A DNA stretch of 64,000 nucleotides from Selenomonas sp. FOBRC6 (GTDB lineage: Bacteria; Bacillota; Negativicutes; Selenomonadales; Selenomonadaceae): positions 35,270-99,269 of the forward strand of contig NZ_ALKG01000099.1 in NCBI RefSeq assembly GCF_000286455.1, given 5' to 3'. A program made the translations under genes and the position numbers. The notes beneath the pieces are model-generated. The model did no database searches, was not told the DNA's origin, and worked only from the letters and a program-made list of their open reading frames with translations. This document shows positions 16,345 through 23,811 of this stretch, one piece after another (the first letter of the stretch is position 1; each line of letters begins with the position of its first letter).

Positions 16345-17433
16345 TCAGGAAGAAAGTCCTAGCAATGTTTTACGTACAATCTCCTCCGGCACATCGCTGT
16401 GCACAGAGACCTTGCCAATGCCCTCGGCGAGCACCCAATGAATGCGTCCACCCAGGGTTTTCTTGTCGTGGAAGAGATCCTCGTACATCGCATCCGCCGT
16501 CACGCCCTCGGCGGTCAGCGGCAGCCCCATCGCGCGAATCAGACTTTCCATGCGGAGCCGGTCAGCGGCAGGGAGCAGTCCCATCTGTGCGCTGATCTGC
16601 GCTGCGCCGACCATACCGATCGCCACCGCCTCACCGTGCCGATAGCGCACATAGCCCGTCTCCTTCTCGATCGCATGCGCAATTGTGTGCCCAAAGTTCA
16701 GGATGCGCCGAAGGCCTCCCTCGCGCTCATCCTGCCGCACGACATCCGCCTTGATCTCGCACGAGCGCGCGATCATGTGCGCCGGTGCCGCAGGCTCGAG
16801 CGCAAGTACCTGTGCACAGTGCTCCTCGAGCCACGCAAAGAAATCGGCATCATAAATGATGCCGTATTTGATGATCTCGCCAAGTCCCGTTGCAATCTCT
16901 CGCGCGGGCAACGTCTTGAGCAGATCGAGATCCATAAAGACTGCATCGGGTTGGTAGAATGCACCGATGAGATTCTTGCCGAGCGGATGGTTGACGGCGA
17001 CCTTGCCGCCGACGCTCGAGTCCACCTGCGCGAGGAGGCTCGTCGGCAGCTGGATAAAGGGCACGCCTCGCATATAGGTCGCCGCGACAATGCCAGCGAG
17101 ATCGCCGACCACGCCGCCGCCGAGTGCAAAGATCGGCGATCTGCGGTCAAGCCCCAGCTCGATCGCGCGCGTGAAGAGGCGGTCTGCCTGCGTGAGGCTC
17201 TTCGAGGACTCGCCTGCAGGAATCACTGCAATCTCTGCATGCAGCCCGGCGCGTTCGAGTGCCTCTGCAATGCGTCCGGCATGGAGCTCTCCGACATTCG
17301 TATCCGTGACGATCATGCCATGCGCGGAGTACCCCGCCTGACGCACGAATCCAATCATTTCATCGTCAATGGAATTCCCGATCACAATGGGATAGCTGCG
17401 CTCCCCAAGCTCGACTGCCACTCTGCGTATCAT
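16345..17433 (-). CDS. aroB: 3-dehydroquinate synthase
   Basis: A 362-residue NAD-dependent enzyme of the shikimate pathway. It has the NAD-binding GGGVVGDLAG, PTSLLAQVDSSVGGKVAVNHP, KNLIGAFYQP, and the metal ligands in RHGEAVAIG and GHTIAHA. I start at ATG 17433, one base after the aroK stop; a longer frame reads antisense-like sequence inside aroK. aroC, aroK and aroB lie in tandem with overlaps, a typical aromatic amino-acid operon. Confidence 0.95.
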   Translation of the reverse strand: MIRRVAVELGERSYPIVIGNSIDDEMIGFVRQAGYSAHGMIVTDTNVGELHAGRIAEALERAGLHAEIAVIPAGESSKSLTQADRLFTRAIELGLDRRSPIFALGGGVVGDLAGIVAATYMRGVPFIQLPTSLLAQVDSSVGGKVAVNHPLGKNLIGAFYQPDAVFMDLDLLKTLPAREIATGLGEIIKYGIIYDADFFAWLEEHCAQVLALEPAAPAHMIARSCEIKADVVRQDEREGGLRRILNFGHTIAHAIEKETGYVRYRHGEAVAIGMVGAAQISAQMGLLPAADRLRMESLIRAMGLPLTAEGVTADAMYEDLFHDKKTLGGRIHWVLAEGIGKVSVHSDVPEEIVRKTLLGLSS

Positions 17434-17434
17434 A

Positions 17435-17956
17435 TTATTTTCTCCATATCCGAAGTGCCTGCAGGATGTGTTCTGCCACCTCAAGCGGCGCGCGTCCGCT
17501 CGTATCGACCGTAATGTCCGCCCCGTCATAGAGGCTGTGTCGCTCATCAAGGAGCTGCACAACAGCGGCACGGCGATCCCCTGCATCCGCATGATCGAGC
17601 ACGGGACGTGCGCCGCGCGCCGATGTGCGCTGGAGGATCGTGTCGACATCGGCGGTCAGCGCGACGAGGATGCCATTTTGACGCAGGATCGCGACGTTCT
17701 CCGCATCCTTTACCGTACCGCCGCCCGTTGCAATGACGAGGTTTGTACGCCCAGCCGCCTCACGTACGGCTTCCTTTTCACGCGCACGAAAATATGGCTC
17801 ACCATGTTCCCGAAACATTGCAGGAATGGACATGCCGTGCTTCTCCTCGATCTTGCGGTCGAGATCGTGAAATGCACAGCCCAGACGCGCGGCGAGCAGT
17901 CGCCCGACACTCGTCTTGCCCGTGCCCATAAAGCCAATCAGCACGACGTTCTTCAT
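17435..17956 (-). CDS. aroK: Shikimate kinase
   Basis: A 173-residue P-loop kinase that phosphorylates shikimate. Walker A is GFMGTGKTS, with DLDRKIEEKHG (shikimate-binding Asp), FREHGEPYFR, and ATGGGTV. Start ATG 17956 overlaps the aroC stop as ATGA, which implies translational coupling; a start four codons earlier is less likely. Length is typical. Confidence 0.94.
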   Translation of the reverse strand: MKNVVLIGFMGTGKTSVGRLLAARLGCAFHDLDRKIEEKHGMSIPAMFREHGEPYFRAREKEAVREAAGRTNLVIATGGGTVKDAENVAILRQNGILVALTADVDTILQRTSARGARPVLDHADAGDRRAAVVQLLDERHSLYDGADITVDTSGRAPLEVAEHILQALRIWRK

Positions 17957-19122
17957 GCGAGCTCCCATACCCTTTCGAGGCGTGCACGATAGGCGGCGAG
18001 GGATGACTTGAGATCGGTCATCGAATCCGCATGGAACTGCGTACAGATGGCATCCGCGAGAACGTAGGAGACCATTGCCTCACCCACCACAGAAGCGGCA
18101 GGAACGGCGCAGGCATCGCTGCGTTCCTTGCTCGCCGAGACCTCCCTGCCCGTCGCAATGTCGACGGTCTTCAGCGGTGCCATCAGCGTCGGGATGGGCT
18201 TCATTGCTGCGCGCACAATGAGTGTCTCTCCATTTGTCATGCCACCCTCGAGACCGCCCGCACGATTCGTCCTGCGATAGGGACGTCCATCTGTCCCCAT
18301 ATAGAGCTCATCGTGGATCTCGCTGCCGGGCAGATGCGCACACGCAAAGCCCGCGCCGATTTCCACGCCCTTGATCGCCTGAATGGACATGAGAGCGCCC
18401 GCCAGCTTTCCATCGAGACGCGCATCCCACTGCGTATGCGAGCCGAGACCGACAGGCAGGCCGTGTACAACGACCTCAAAGACGCCGCCGAGCGTATCGC
18501 CCGCCACCTGCGCCTCGTCGATGCGCGCCTTCATGCGCTCCTCCGCCTGAGGGTCACAGCTGTTCAGATCACGGCTGTTCGTCACGCCGATGTCCTCCGT
18601 GCGGATTGCCGCACGGTCAACTGTCACGCCGCCGATCTCTGTCACATGCGAAGCAACAGTCACCCCCACGGCTGCGAGGAGCTGACGACAGACGGCACCG
18701 ACGGCGACACGCATTGTCGTCTCGCGCGCACTCGATCGCTCGAGGATGTCGCGTGCGTCCAGCCTATCATATTTCAGCACGCCCGTGAGATCGGCATGCC
18801 CGGGGCGCACGGCTGTGACCTTTGGCCCTGCGGGCACTCCAAATGGATCCATGCGCTCCGTCCAGTTTGCAAAATCGCGGTTCACAACCTGCATTGTGAT
18901 CGGCGATCCCAGTGTCTCCCCGAAACGCAGCCCCGAAAGCACCTCGACACGATCCGTCTCGATCTTCATGCGGTCGCCGCGCCCATAGCCCTGCTGGCGG
19001 CGCGCGAGCTGCGCATCAATCGCCTCACGCGTCACACGCAGCCCTGCCGGCATCCCATCGAGAATCGCCGTCAGCGCCGCGCCGTGGGACTCGCCGCCCG
19101 TGACAAAACGCAGATGGCTCAT
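17953..19122 (-). CDS. aroC: Chorismate synthase
   Basis: A 389-residue FMN-dependent enzyme that makes chorismate from EPSP. Family signatures are FVTGGESHGAAL near the N-terminus, RQQGYGRGDRMKIE, RPGHADLTGVLKY, SSARETTMRVAVGA, and GGMTNGE. Normal length. It is the first of aroC-aroK-aroB, and lies about 120 bases after the pilus gene block on the same strand. I see no clear terminator between them, so read-through from the pilus genes is possible. Confidence 0.95.
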   Translation of the reverse strand: MSHLRFVTGGESHGAALTAILDGMPAGLRVTREAIDAQLARRQQGYGRGDRMKIETDRVEVLSGLRFGETLGSPITMQVVNRDFANWTERMDPFGVPAGPKVTAVRPGHADLTGVLKYDRLDARDILERSSARETTMRVAVGAVCRQLLAAVGVTVASHVTEIGGVTVDRAAIRTEDIGVTNSRDLNSCDPQAEERMKARIDEAQVAGDTLGGVFEVVVHGLPVGLGSHTQWDARLDGKLAGALMSIQAIKGVEIGAGFACAHLPGSEIHDELYMGTDGRPYRRTNRAGGLEGGMTNGETLIVRAAMKPIPTLMAPLKTVDIATGREVSASKERSDACAVPAASVVGEAMVSYVLADAICTQFHADSMTDLKSSLAAYRARLERVWELA

Positions 19123-19244
19123 TCCAATTCCCCCCCGTACTAAAATATTTCACTCTATCTTGAGTTAAATTCGATACAAGCCCGCCTTTTCCTGCAAGCG
19201 TATCCGCCTTTGTTGCGCAGCGAGGCGTTCCGTATACAGCAAAT

Positions 19245-19790
19245 TTATTGCTCCGCCGCCCCCGTATACGCAGCGATATTGACGCAAAGAACGCCGTGCA
19301 GCTCATTTCCCTCTGCCGCGAGTGAGAAGGAAGAGAACTGCACGCAGCGCTCCCCCGCCTGCAGCGCGCGCAGAAAGGAAAGGACATCAAAGTAATTCCC
19401 GTGAAATTTGAATTCGATCGGCTGCACTGCAATCTCGCCCGCAGGCTCGGACGGCTGCGGTGCAACGCCGACAATCGACACGCCGCTGCGCCGAGCAAGG
19501 CTCTCCACCTCATGAATGAACCTGCCCTGCCCCTGCACATCGGGCAGAGCATCCGCAAGCCGCCTCTGGCGCGCCCGTAGCTTTGACTCGGCCTCATCAT
19601 CTACAAGCAGAGCTCTCTGATATGCATCTGCGCGCATGAGCAGAGCCTCTGCCGCTGCCCGTTCGGCGTGTGCCGCATCGCGTAGCACAGTGATATACGG
19701 CGCTATGAGGAGCACATAGAGCAGAAGCATCGCCAGCGCGAAGATCAGCGCGATCTCGATGCGCTGTCGCTCAGAAAGTCGTTCCATCAT
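19245..19790 (-). CDS. pilO: PilO-like pilus inner-membrane assembly protein
   Basis: A 181-residue protein with one N-terminal membrane span (about 11-30), a coiled-coil stretch (about 35-85) and a C-terminal ferredoxin-like domain (EFKFHGNYFDVLSFLRALQAGERCVQF, typical of PilO). It would pair with the PilN part of the protein encoded just upstream to form the inner-membrane alignment platform. A second ATG lies one codon later. It is the last gene of the pilus block before aroC. Confidence 0.78.
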   Translation of the reverse strand: MMERLSERQRIEIALIFALAMLLLYVLLIAPYITVLRDAAHAERAAAEALLMRADAYQRALLVDDEAESKLRARQRRLADALPDVQGQGRFIHEVESLARRSGVSIVGVAPQPSEPAGEIAVQPIEFKFHGNYFDVLSFLRALQAGERCVQFSSFSLAAEGNELHGVLCVNIAAYTGAAEQ

Positions 19791-19796
19791 GCCCCC

Positions 19797-20978
19797 CTAC
19801 CAGCTGCTGTGCAGGATGAAGTGGATGCGCCCCGGTATATTGGTCGTGCGCTCCCCCTGCCCCGCCTGTTCGAGCGTGACCTCCGCAGAGAAAAATGCGT
19901 CCTCCTCCATCGCGCCCATAAGCGCGGCAAGTGCCGCATAGTCTGCGGCTTCCCCGTCGATTCGAATCGCATGTCCCTCTGCCTGTACCCCCGAAATATG
20001 CACGCCATCGACTGTCATCGAGCCAAGATGCACGAGGAGCGCAGGCAGCGGCAGAGATTCTGCTGAAAACGCAGAGAGCAGCTGCTCACGCTGTGCCACA
20101 TCGGCGCGCAAAGCAGAGAATTCCTCCATCCGCGCCAGCTCCGAGCCCCGGAGCGCAAGTTCTTCTGCAGTACGGTCACGCGCCTGACGCACCGCCATGT
20201 AAGAAGCAACATCCGCACCAACGCCCGCGAGAAAAAGTGCAGCGGCAAGAACGGCGATCAGCTGCGCCGCATATGCACGCAAGAGTCCAGAGATCGGCTG
20301 CCGCGCCGTCCAATACAGATGCTCGGGCGTGCCCGCACGCATGAGCAGCCCCGCATAGACAGCAGACGCAATCCCATCCTCCGCGCTTTCCATCTCCCAC
20401 GGCATACGCGGCTCACGCGCCGCCTCGATCTCATCCGCGAACACACCGCCACCCGGCGGATAGACGGTAATCATCTGCAATCGCAGCCCCTCAGCAGAGA
20501 ATGCAGCAAAATATGCACGGATGCGATGCTTGTCCATCCATGCCGCCCAATAGCGCTGCGACTCAGTCTCGGACAGCGTTGTGCACACAAGCTCAACATC
20601 ATCGGATAGAGGTGCCCCCGCCTCGTCTGCCTCGGCGCGCAGCGACCAGAGGAGTGCCTCCCGCAGCTCTCTGCCGCTGAGACGAATGGGCAGCTCCTGT
20701 TCCACCGTCTCCGCCTCGGTGACAGGGAGAGCCAGTGCCAGCGGCAACCTCTCCCATCCCGCACTCTGCAGCGCAGCACAGACAGCGGAGGCGAGTTCCG
20801 CAGCATCCGAAGGTGCAGGACAGCATTCCTCCAACGTGCGCGATTCCGTCACCATCCACGCGCCCCCATGCTCCTCGGCTGCACATAGGTGCGCGAGCAC
20901 AAGCCCCTTTTCCGCAGGATAGAGGCCGACTGCCTCGCGCGTGCGCCACAAGAGTCTAATACCAGCGCTGCCAAACAT
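19797..20978 (-). CDS. PilM-PilN-like fusion protein
   Basis: A 393-residue protein. The N-terminal half (about 1-235) looks like a reduced actin-like PilM domain (GLYPAEKGLVLAHL, LPLALALPVTEAETVEQELP, REALLWSLRAEAD). A single membrane span (about 242-262, LLRAYAAQLIAVLAAALFLAG) is followed by a coiled coil and a PilN/GspL-like periplasmic domain. In most systems PilM and PilN are separate proteins. It overlaps the upstream pseudopilin gene and ends 6 bases before pilO, so assembly-platform stoichiometry is fixed by fusion. Confidence 0.7.
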   Translation of the reverse strand: MFGSAGIRLLWRTREAVGLYPAEKGLVLAHLCAAEEHGGAWMVTESRTLEECCPAPSDAAELASAVCAALQSAGWERLPLALALPVTEAETVEQELPIRLSGRELREALLWSLRAEADEAGAPLSDDVELVCTTLSETESQRYWAAWMDKHRIRAYFAAFSAEGLRLQMITVYPPGGGVFADEIEAAREPRMPWEMESAEDGIASAVYAGLLMRAGTPEHLYWTARQPISGLLRAYAAQLIAVLAAALFLAGVGADVASYMAVRQARDRTAEELALRGSELARMEEFSALRADVAQREQLLSAFSAESLPLPALLVHLGSMTVDGVHISGVQAEGHAIRIDGEAADYAALAALMGAMEEDAFFSAEVTLEQAGQGERTTNIPGRIHFILHSSW

Positions 20979-21438
20979 AGCGATTGTCCTTCTCCTTCTT
21001 CTCCATCCGCGCGCGAACGATCTTTGCCCGCTCCCAGTTCTCTCCGTCGGGAATGCGCATCCCGCTCTTGTCGATGGCTGCCGCTGTGACCTTCAGTACA
21101 TTCTCCGGCTCCCTAGCATCGGATCCCTCGAGAACGACGTGAAGCTCAATATCCGCTCCCACAGGAACATTTTCCTTCAAGACCTCCTCCGTGATCCTTT
21201 TCCGCTGATTCCGCGCGGGTGGCACACCGTACGCGCTGGCATCCCGCTCAAGTTTTGCTGCGGCCGTCTCCACCGCGCTCTCGGCGGCAAGGCGCAGCTG
21301 CATTTCCCGCTCATATTCCACTGCCAGATCGGCACCATTGCGCATGAACGCAGCGGCGGCCAGCCCGAGCAGGAGAATTACCGTCAGTACAGCGAGTCCG
21401 ACGGCAGAGACTGTGCCGCGCTCATCCTTATGTGCCAC
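20956..21438 (-). CDS. PilX/GspK-like pseudopilin
   Basis: A 160-residue protein with a very short basic leader (MAHKDERG) followed by a hydrophobic helix (TVSAVGLAVLTVILLLGLAAAAF). The G-T junction fits a prepilin cleavage site, but position +5 of the mature protein is not Glu. GspK/PilX-type minor pilins are known to lack it. The C-terminal domain is small and charged. The start is GTG 21438, overlapping the preceding gene by 11 bases. It is probably at the pilus tip with the other minor pilins. Confidence 0.65.
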   Translation of the reverse strand: MAHKDERGTVSAVGLAVLTVILLLGLAAAAFMRNGADLAVEYEREMQLRLAAESAVETAAAKLERDASAYGVPPARNQRKRITEEVLKENVPVGADIELHVVLEGSDAREPENVLKVTAAAIDKSGMRIPDGENWERAKIVRARMEKKEKDNRYVWQRWY

Positions 21439-21946
21439 CCATATCCTCCCGCAGGTAGACAGCCGTTGCGAGGCTATAGCTGCGCCCCGTCACCATGCTC
21501 ACGCCCCTCATCTCGATGTGGTAGAGGCGTGGACGCTGCGCATCCTCCCGTATGGAGAACGCCTCAATATGGACGCCCGCCCCGCCGAACGCTCCCGTGA
21601 TGGGAGATGTCACCGCATTGAGCACCAGACGTCCATCTGAGAGCCAATAGCGATCCTGCGGCACATGATCCCACGTCCTCTGCTGCATTTCATAAACGCC
21701 TCGCTGCCGCTCCCCGATGTGGTCGGAGAGCAGCGCTGACTCCACGATGCGCGCAGCTGCAATCTGCATTTCCTGCCGCAGCTCCGCATCCGCGATCTCG
21801 TTCTGATAGCTGCGCCACGACCATACAATCGCAAAGGCGAGAAAACTCAGCAGGAGCGCAAAGATCGGCAGGCTGACGGCAAGCTCCATCAGCAGGAAGC
21901 CCCTTGCGTCGTTCGTGTCCTTAGGGATTGCTTGACATCGCTCCAT
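21428..21946 (-). CDS. PilW/GspJ-like prepilin
   Basis: A 172-residue type IV prepilin-like protein. The leader MERCQAIPKDTNDARG precedes FLLMELAVSLPIFALLLSF, in which mature +1 is Phe and +5 is Glu, the canonical pattern. The rest is a globular domain with beta strands and a late GRSYSLATAVYL strand, as in GspJ/PilW minor pilins. It overlaps its neighbours on both sides by 11-26 bases, which implies coupled translation. Confidence 0.75.
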   Translation of the reverse strand: MERCQAIPKDTNDARGFLLMELAVSLPIFALLLSFLAFAIVWSWRSYQNEIADAELRQEMQIAAARIVESALLSDHIGERQRGVYEMQQRTWDHVPQDRYWLSDGRLVLNAVTSPITGAFGGAGVHIEAFSIREDAQRPRLYHIEMRGVSMVTGRSYSLATAVYLREDMGGT

Positions 21947-22316
21947 GATGCCTCATCCTCCGCACAAAATCTGCATGCTCCTCATGCCCCAACAACTCCC
22001 ACGAAATCTGCAGATACACATCGTAGAACTCATCCTGTCGGACAACAGATGTCTCGATCTGATAGACTCGATCATTCGAGGTGACCGCTGTCAGCGCAGA
22101 CAGCGGCGGTATTCCCTGATCCAGCTCCGCCTCCATCACCGAAAGCTGTGCACGCGCGACAAACGCCGCCTCCATGCGTCCGGCAGCACGCTCCTCGAGC
22201 AATGCCGTTCGCGCAAAGAGCGTGAGCGCAGCCACAACAGCAAGGACAATGATCCCGAGTACAACAGTCTCGATGAGAACCCAGCCAGCCTCCGCTCTAT
22301 TCCTCCTCGTCGACAT
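21921..22316 (-). CDS. PilV/GspI-like prepilin
   Basis: A 131-residue prepilin. Leader MSTRRNRAEAG is followed by WVLIETVVLGIIVLAVVAAL, with Trp at +1 and Glu at +5. Start ATG 22316 has GAGGAG just upstream and overlaps the 3' end of the previous pilin gene; the longer frame to 22358 is not favoured. It fits the GspI/PilV class of minor pilins. Confidence 0.72.
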   Translation of the reverse strand: MSTRRNRAEAGWVLIETVVLGIIVLAVVAALTLFARTALLEERAAGRMEAAFVARAQLSVMEAELDQGIPPLSALTAVTSNDRVYQIETSVVRQDEFYDVYLQISWELLGHEEHADFVRRMRHHGAMSSNP

Positions 22317-22815
22317 GAGATGCTCCTCGGTGCAGGCGGATCCGCGCTGCCTGGTCAATCACAACCCGCAGCGCATCCTGCTCGTGCCCCACAGCATAGA
22401 CCCGAATCGTCATATTGCTGCTCCAATCTCTTGCAATGTCCCCGTTGCGGTCAAATGCCACGCGCTTTCCATGTGCCGTCTCCTGCTCGAATCGCACGAG
22501 CGGCAGCGGCTCATGCACGCGAACAGTCCCATCAAACGGCCGATGAAGTGCATAGCCATCGGTGTAAATTTCAAGACGCGGATCGCGTTTCCATGAGCGT
22601 CTTCCCTCCAACATATAGAGCTCCATCGCCGTCACACGGCTGATTGCCTGCACACGCCGAATTTCGGCAACGAGACGCACAGCCTCATACTCAACCGCCA
22701 CACGTGCATAGAGTGAAAGTGCCGCCGGAAGCGCCGCCGCAAATACGATACCGAGCACAGAGACTGCAACAAGCACGTTGAGAAGCGCCATGCCCTGCAT
22801 TTCGGCGCGCCTCAC
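22297..22815 (-). CDS. GspH/FimT-like prepilin
   Basis: A 172-residue prepilin. I start at GTG 22815, whose GTGA overlaps the stop of the prepilin peptidase gene, giving the basic leader MRRAEMQG and then MALLNVLVAVSVLGIVFAAALPA. Mature +5 is Asn, not Glu, which is unusual outside tip pilins. An ATG at 22800 would leave only MQG as leader. The C-terminal region has the beta pattern of FimT/GspH. Confidence 0.68.
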   Translation of the reverse strand: MRRAEMQGMALLNVLVAVSVLGIVFAAALPAALSLYARVAVEYEAVRLVAEIRRVQAISRVTAMELYMLEGRRSWKRDPRLEIYTDGYALHRPFDGTVRVHEPLPLVRFEQETAHGKRVAFDRNGDIARDWSSNMTIRVYAVGHEQDALRVVIDQAARIRLHRGASHVDEEE

Positions 22816-23381
22816 AAGACAGACCCCCAATAGAGCTGCCAGATCTGCGTGCCCGCGACAAAGGCAACGTAGCCGCCGACTGCGAGGAAGGGACCGAAGG
22901 GAATCCCCTCACGACGTTTTTTTCTCCCAGTCGCAAGGAGGAACACCGCCGCAATTCCGCCGAGCATAAAGGCGATCCAGACGGCAATCAGCGCCGATTC
23001 CCATCCCAGCCAAACGCCGAGTGCCGCAGCAAGTTTTACATCACCGCCGCCAAGGCCGTCGCGTGCGGCGATATACAGGCAATAAAATAAGACGCCGCAA
23101 AGCGTCCCACCGATGAGTGCTTCCCGCAGGGAAAGCAGCCCCGCCAGCACCGGAACAAAGCCGAACACAGCAAAGGGCAAAGTAATCACGTCATAGAGCA
23201 TACCATCTCTGAGGTCAAGATAGGAGAGCCAGAGGAGTACCGCAGAAAAAAGACTGCCGAAGAGGCTGCGCACAGTGATGCCACCGAAGAACAGAACGCC
23301 AATCACGGAAATCAGCCAAAGAACAGCAAGCAGCACGAGGGCAGTTCGTGCGGGAAAAAGCTCATGCAGCTCCTCCTGCAT
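22812..23381 (-). CDS. A24 family prepilin peptidase, catalytic domain only
   Basis: A 189-residue membrane protein with about six spans. Both catalytic aspartates are visible, in YLDLRDGMLYD and in GLGGGDVKLAAALG, and the C-terminal IPFGPFLAVGG is typical of PilD/ComC. The usual N-terminal zinc-binding/N-methylase domain (two CxxC pairs) is absent, so it may cleave but not methylate prepilins. Start ATG 23381 is 7 bases from GGGAGG; an ATG two codons earlier touches that site. The gene lies between the major pilin gene and the minor pilin genes. Confidence 0.82.
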   Translation of the reverse strand: MQEELHELFPARTALVLLAVLWLISVIGVLFFGGITVRSLFGSLFSAVLLWLSYLDLRDGMLYDVITLPFAVFGFVPVLAGLLSLREALIGGTLCGVLFYCLYIAARDGLGGGDVKLAAALGVWLGWESALIAVWIAFMLGGIAAVFLLATGRKKRREGIPFGPFLAVGGYVAFVAGTQIWQLYWGSVL

Positions 23382-23394
23382 CCTCATGCCTCCC

Positions 23395-23811
23395 TTATTC
23401 CTTCGTACGATATTCCTCCGCTGTCCGTCCCGCACAAGTCGCACGCCAGACATTGTTCTTCTGCTCGATCTTGTACGTCGCCTTTTCCATTGACTCTTCC
23501 TTTCCGCCGACGAGCACGTTGCCCGAGGGCGGCTTGAGGTTCTTGATGTCGGTCACATACTCCGCCAGGTCGTCGATGCTCGCGGGGTTTTTCCCCTTCG
23601 CCGTCTGATACAGCACAATTGCTGTGTCGAGCGCCGTGAGATCCGCCTGCACCTTCACCGTATTCGCCGTCGCAATCGCAGACGAGAAGCGCGGCACAGC
23701 AATCGCGAGGATCACCGCCAAGATCATCACGGCAAGCAGTGTCGAGAGCAGGGAAAAGCCGCGCTGACCGCGCGCGGAACGCATGCGTTTACTTAAAGTC
23801 GACAAACTCAT
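23395..23811 (-). CDS. Type IV pilin / ComGC-like major pilin
   Basis: A prepilin of 138 residues from ATG 23811, or 129 from ATG 23784. The cleavage region is GQRG followed by FSLLSTLLAVMILAVILAIAVPRF, a classical N-terminal pilin helix except that +5 is Ser instead of Glu. The rest (TVKVQADLTALDTAIVLYQTAKGKNP) resembles ComGC/PilE-like class pilins, with a late cysteine. Its start lies within or just after the end of ilvB, so it appears translationally coupled to that gene. Start choice is uncertain. Confidence 0.75.
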   Translation of the reverse strand: MSLSTLSKRMRSARGQRGFSLLSTLLAVMILAVILAIAVPRFSSAIATANTVKVQADLTALDTAIVLYQTAKGKNPASIDDLAEYVTDIKNLKPPSGNVLVGGKEESMEKATYKIEQKNNVWRATCAGRTAEEYRTKE

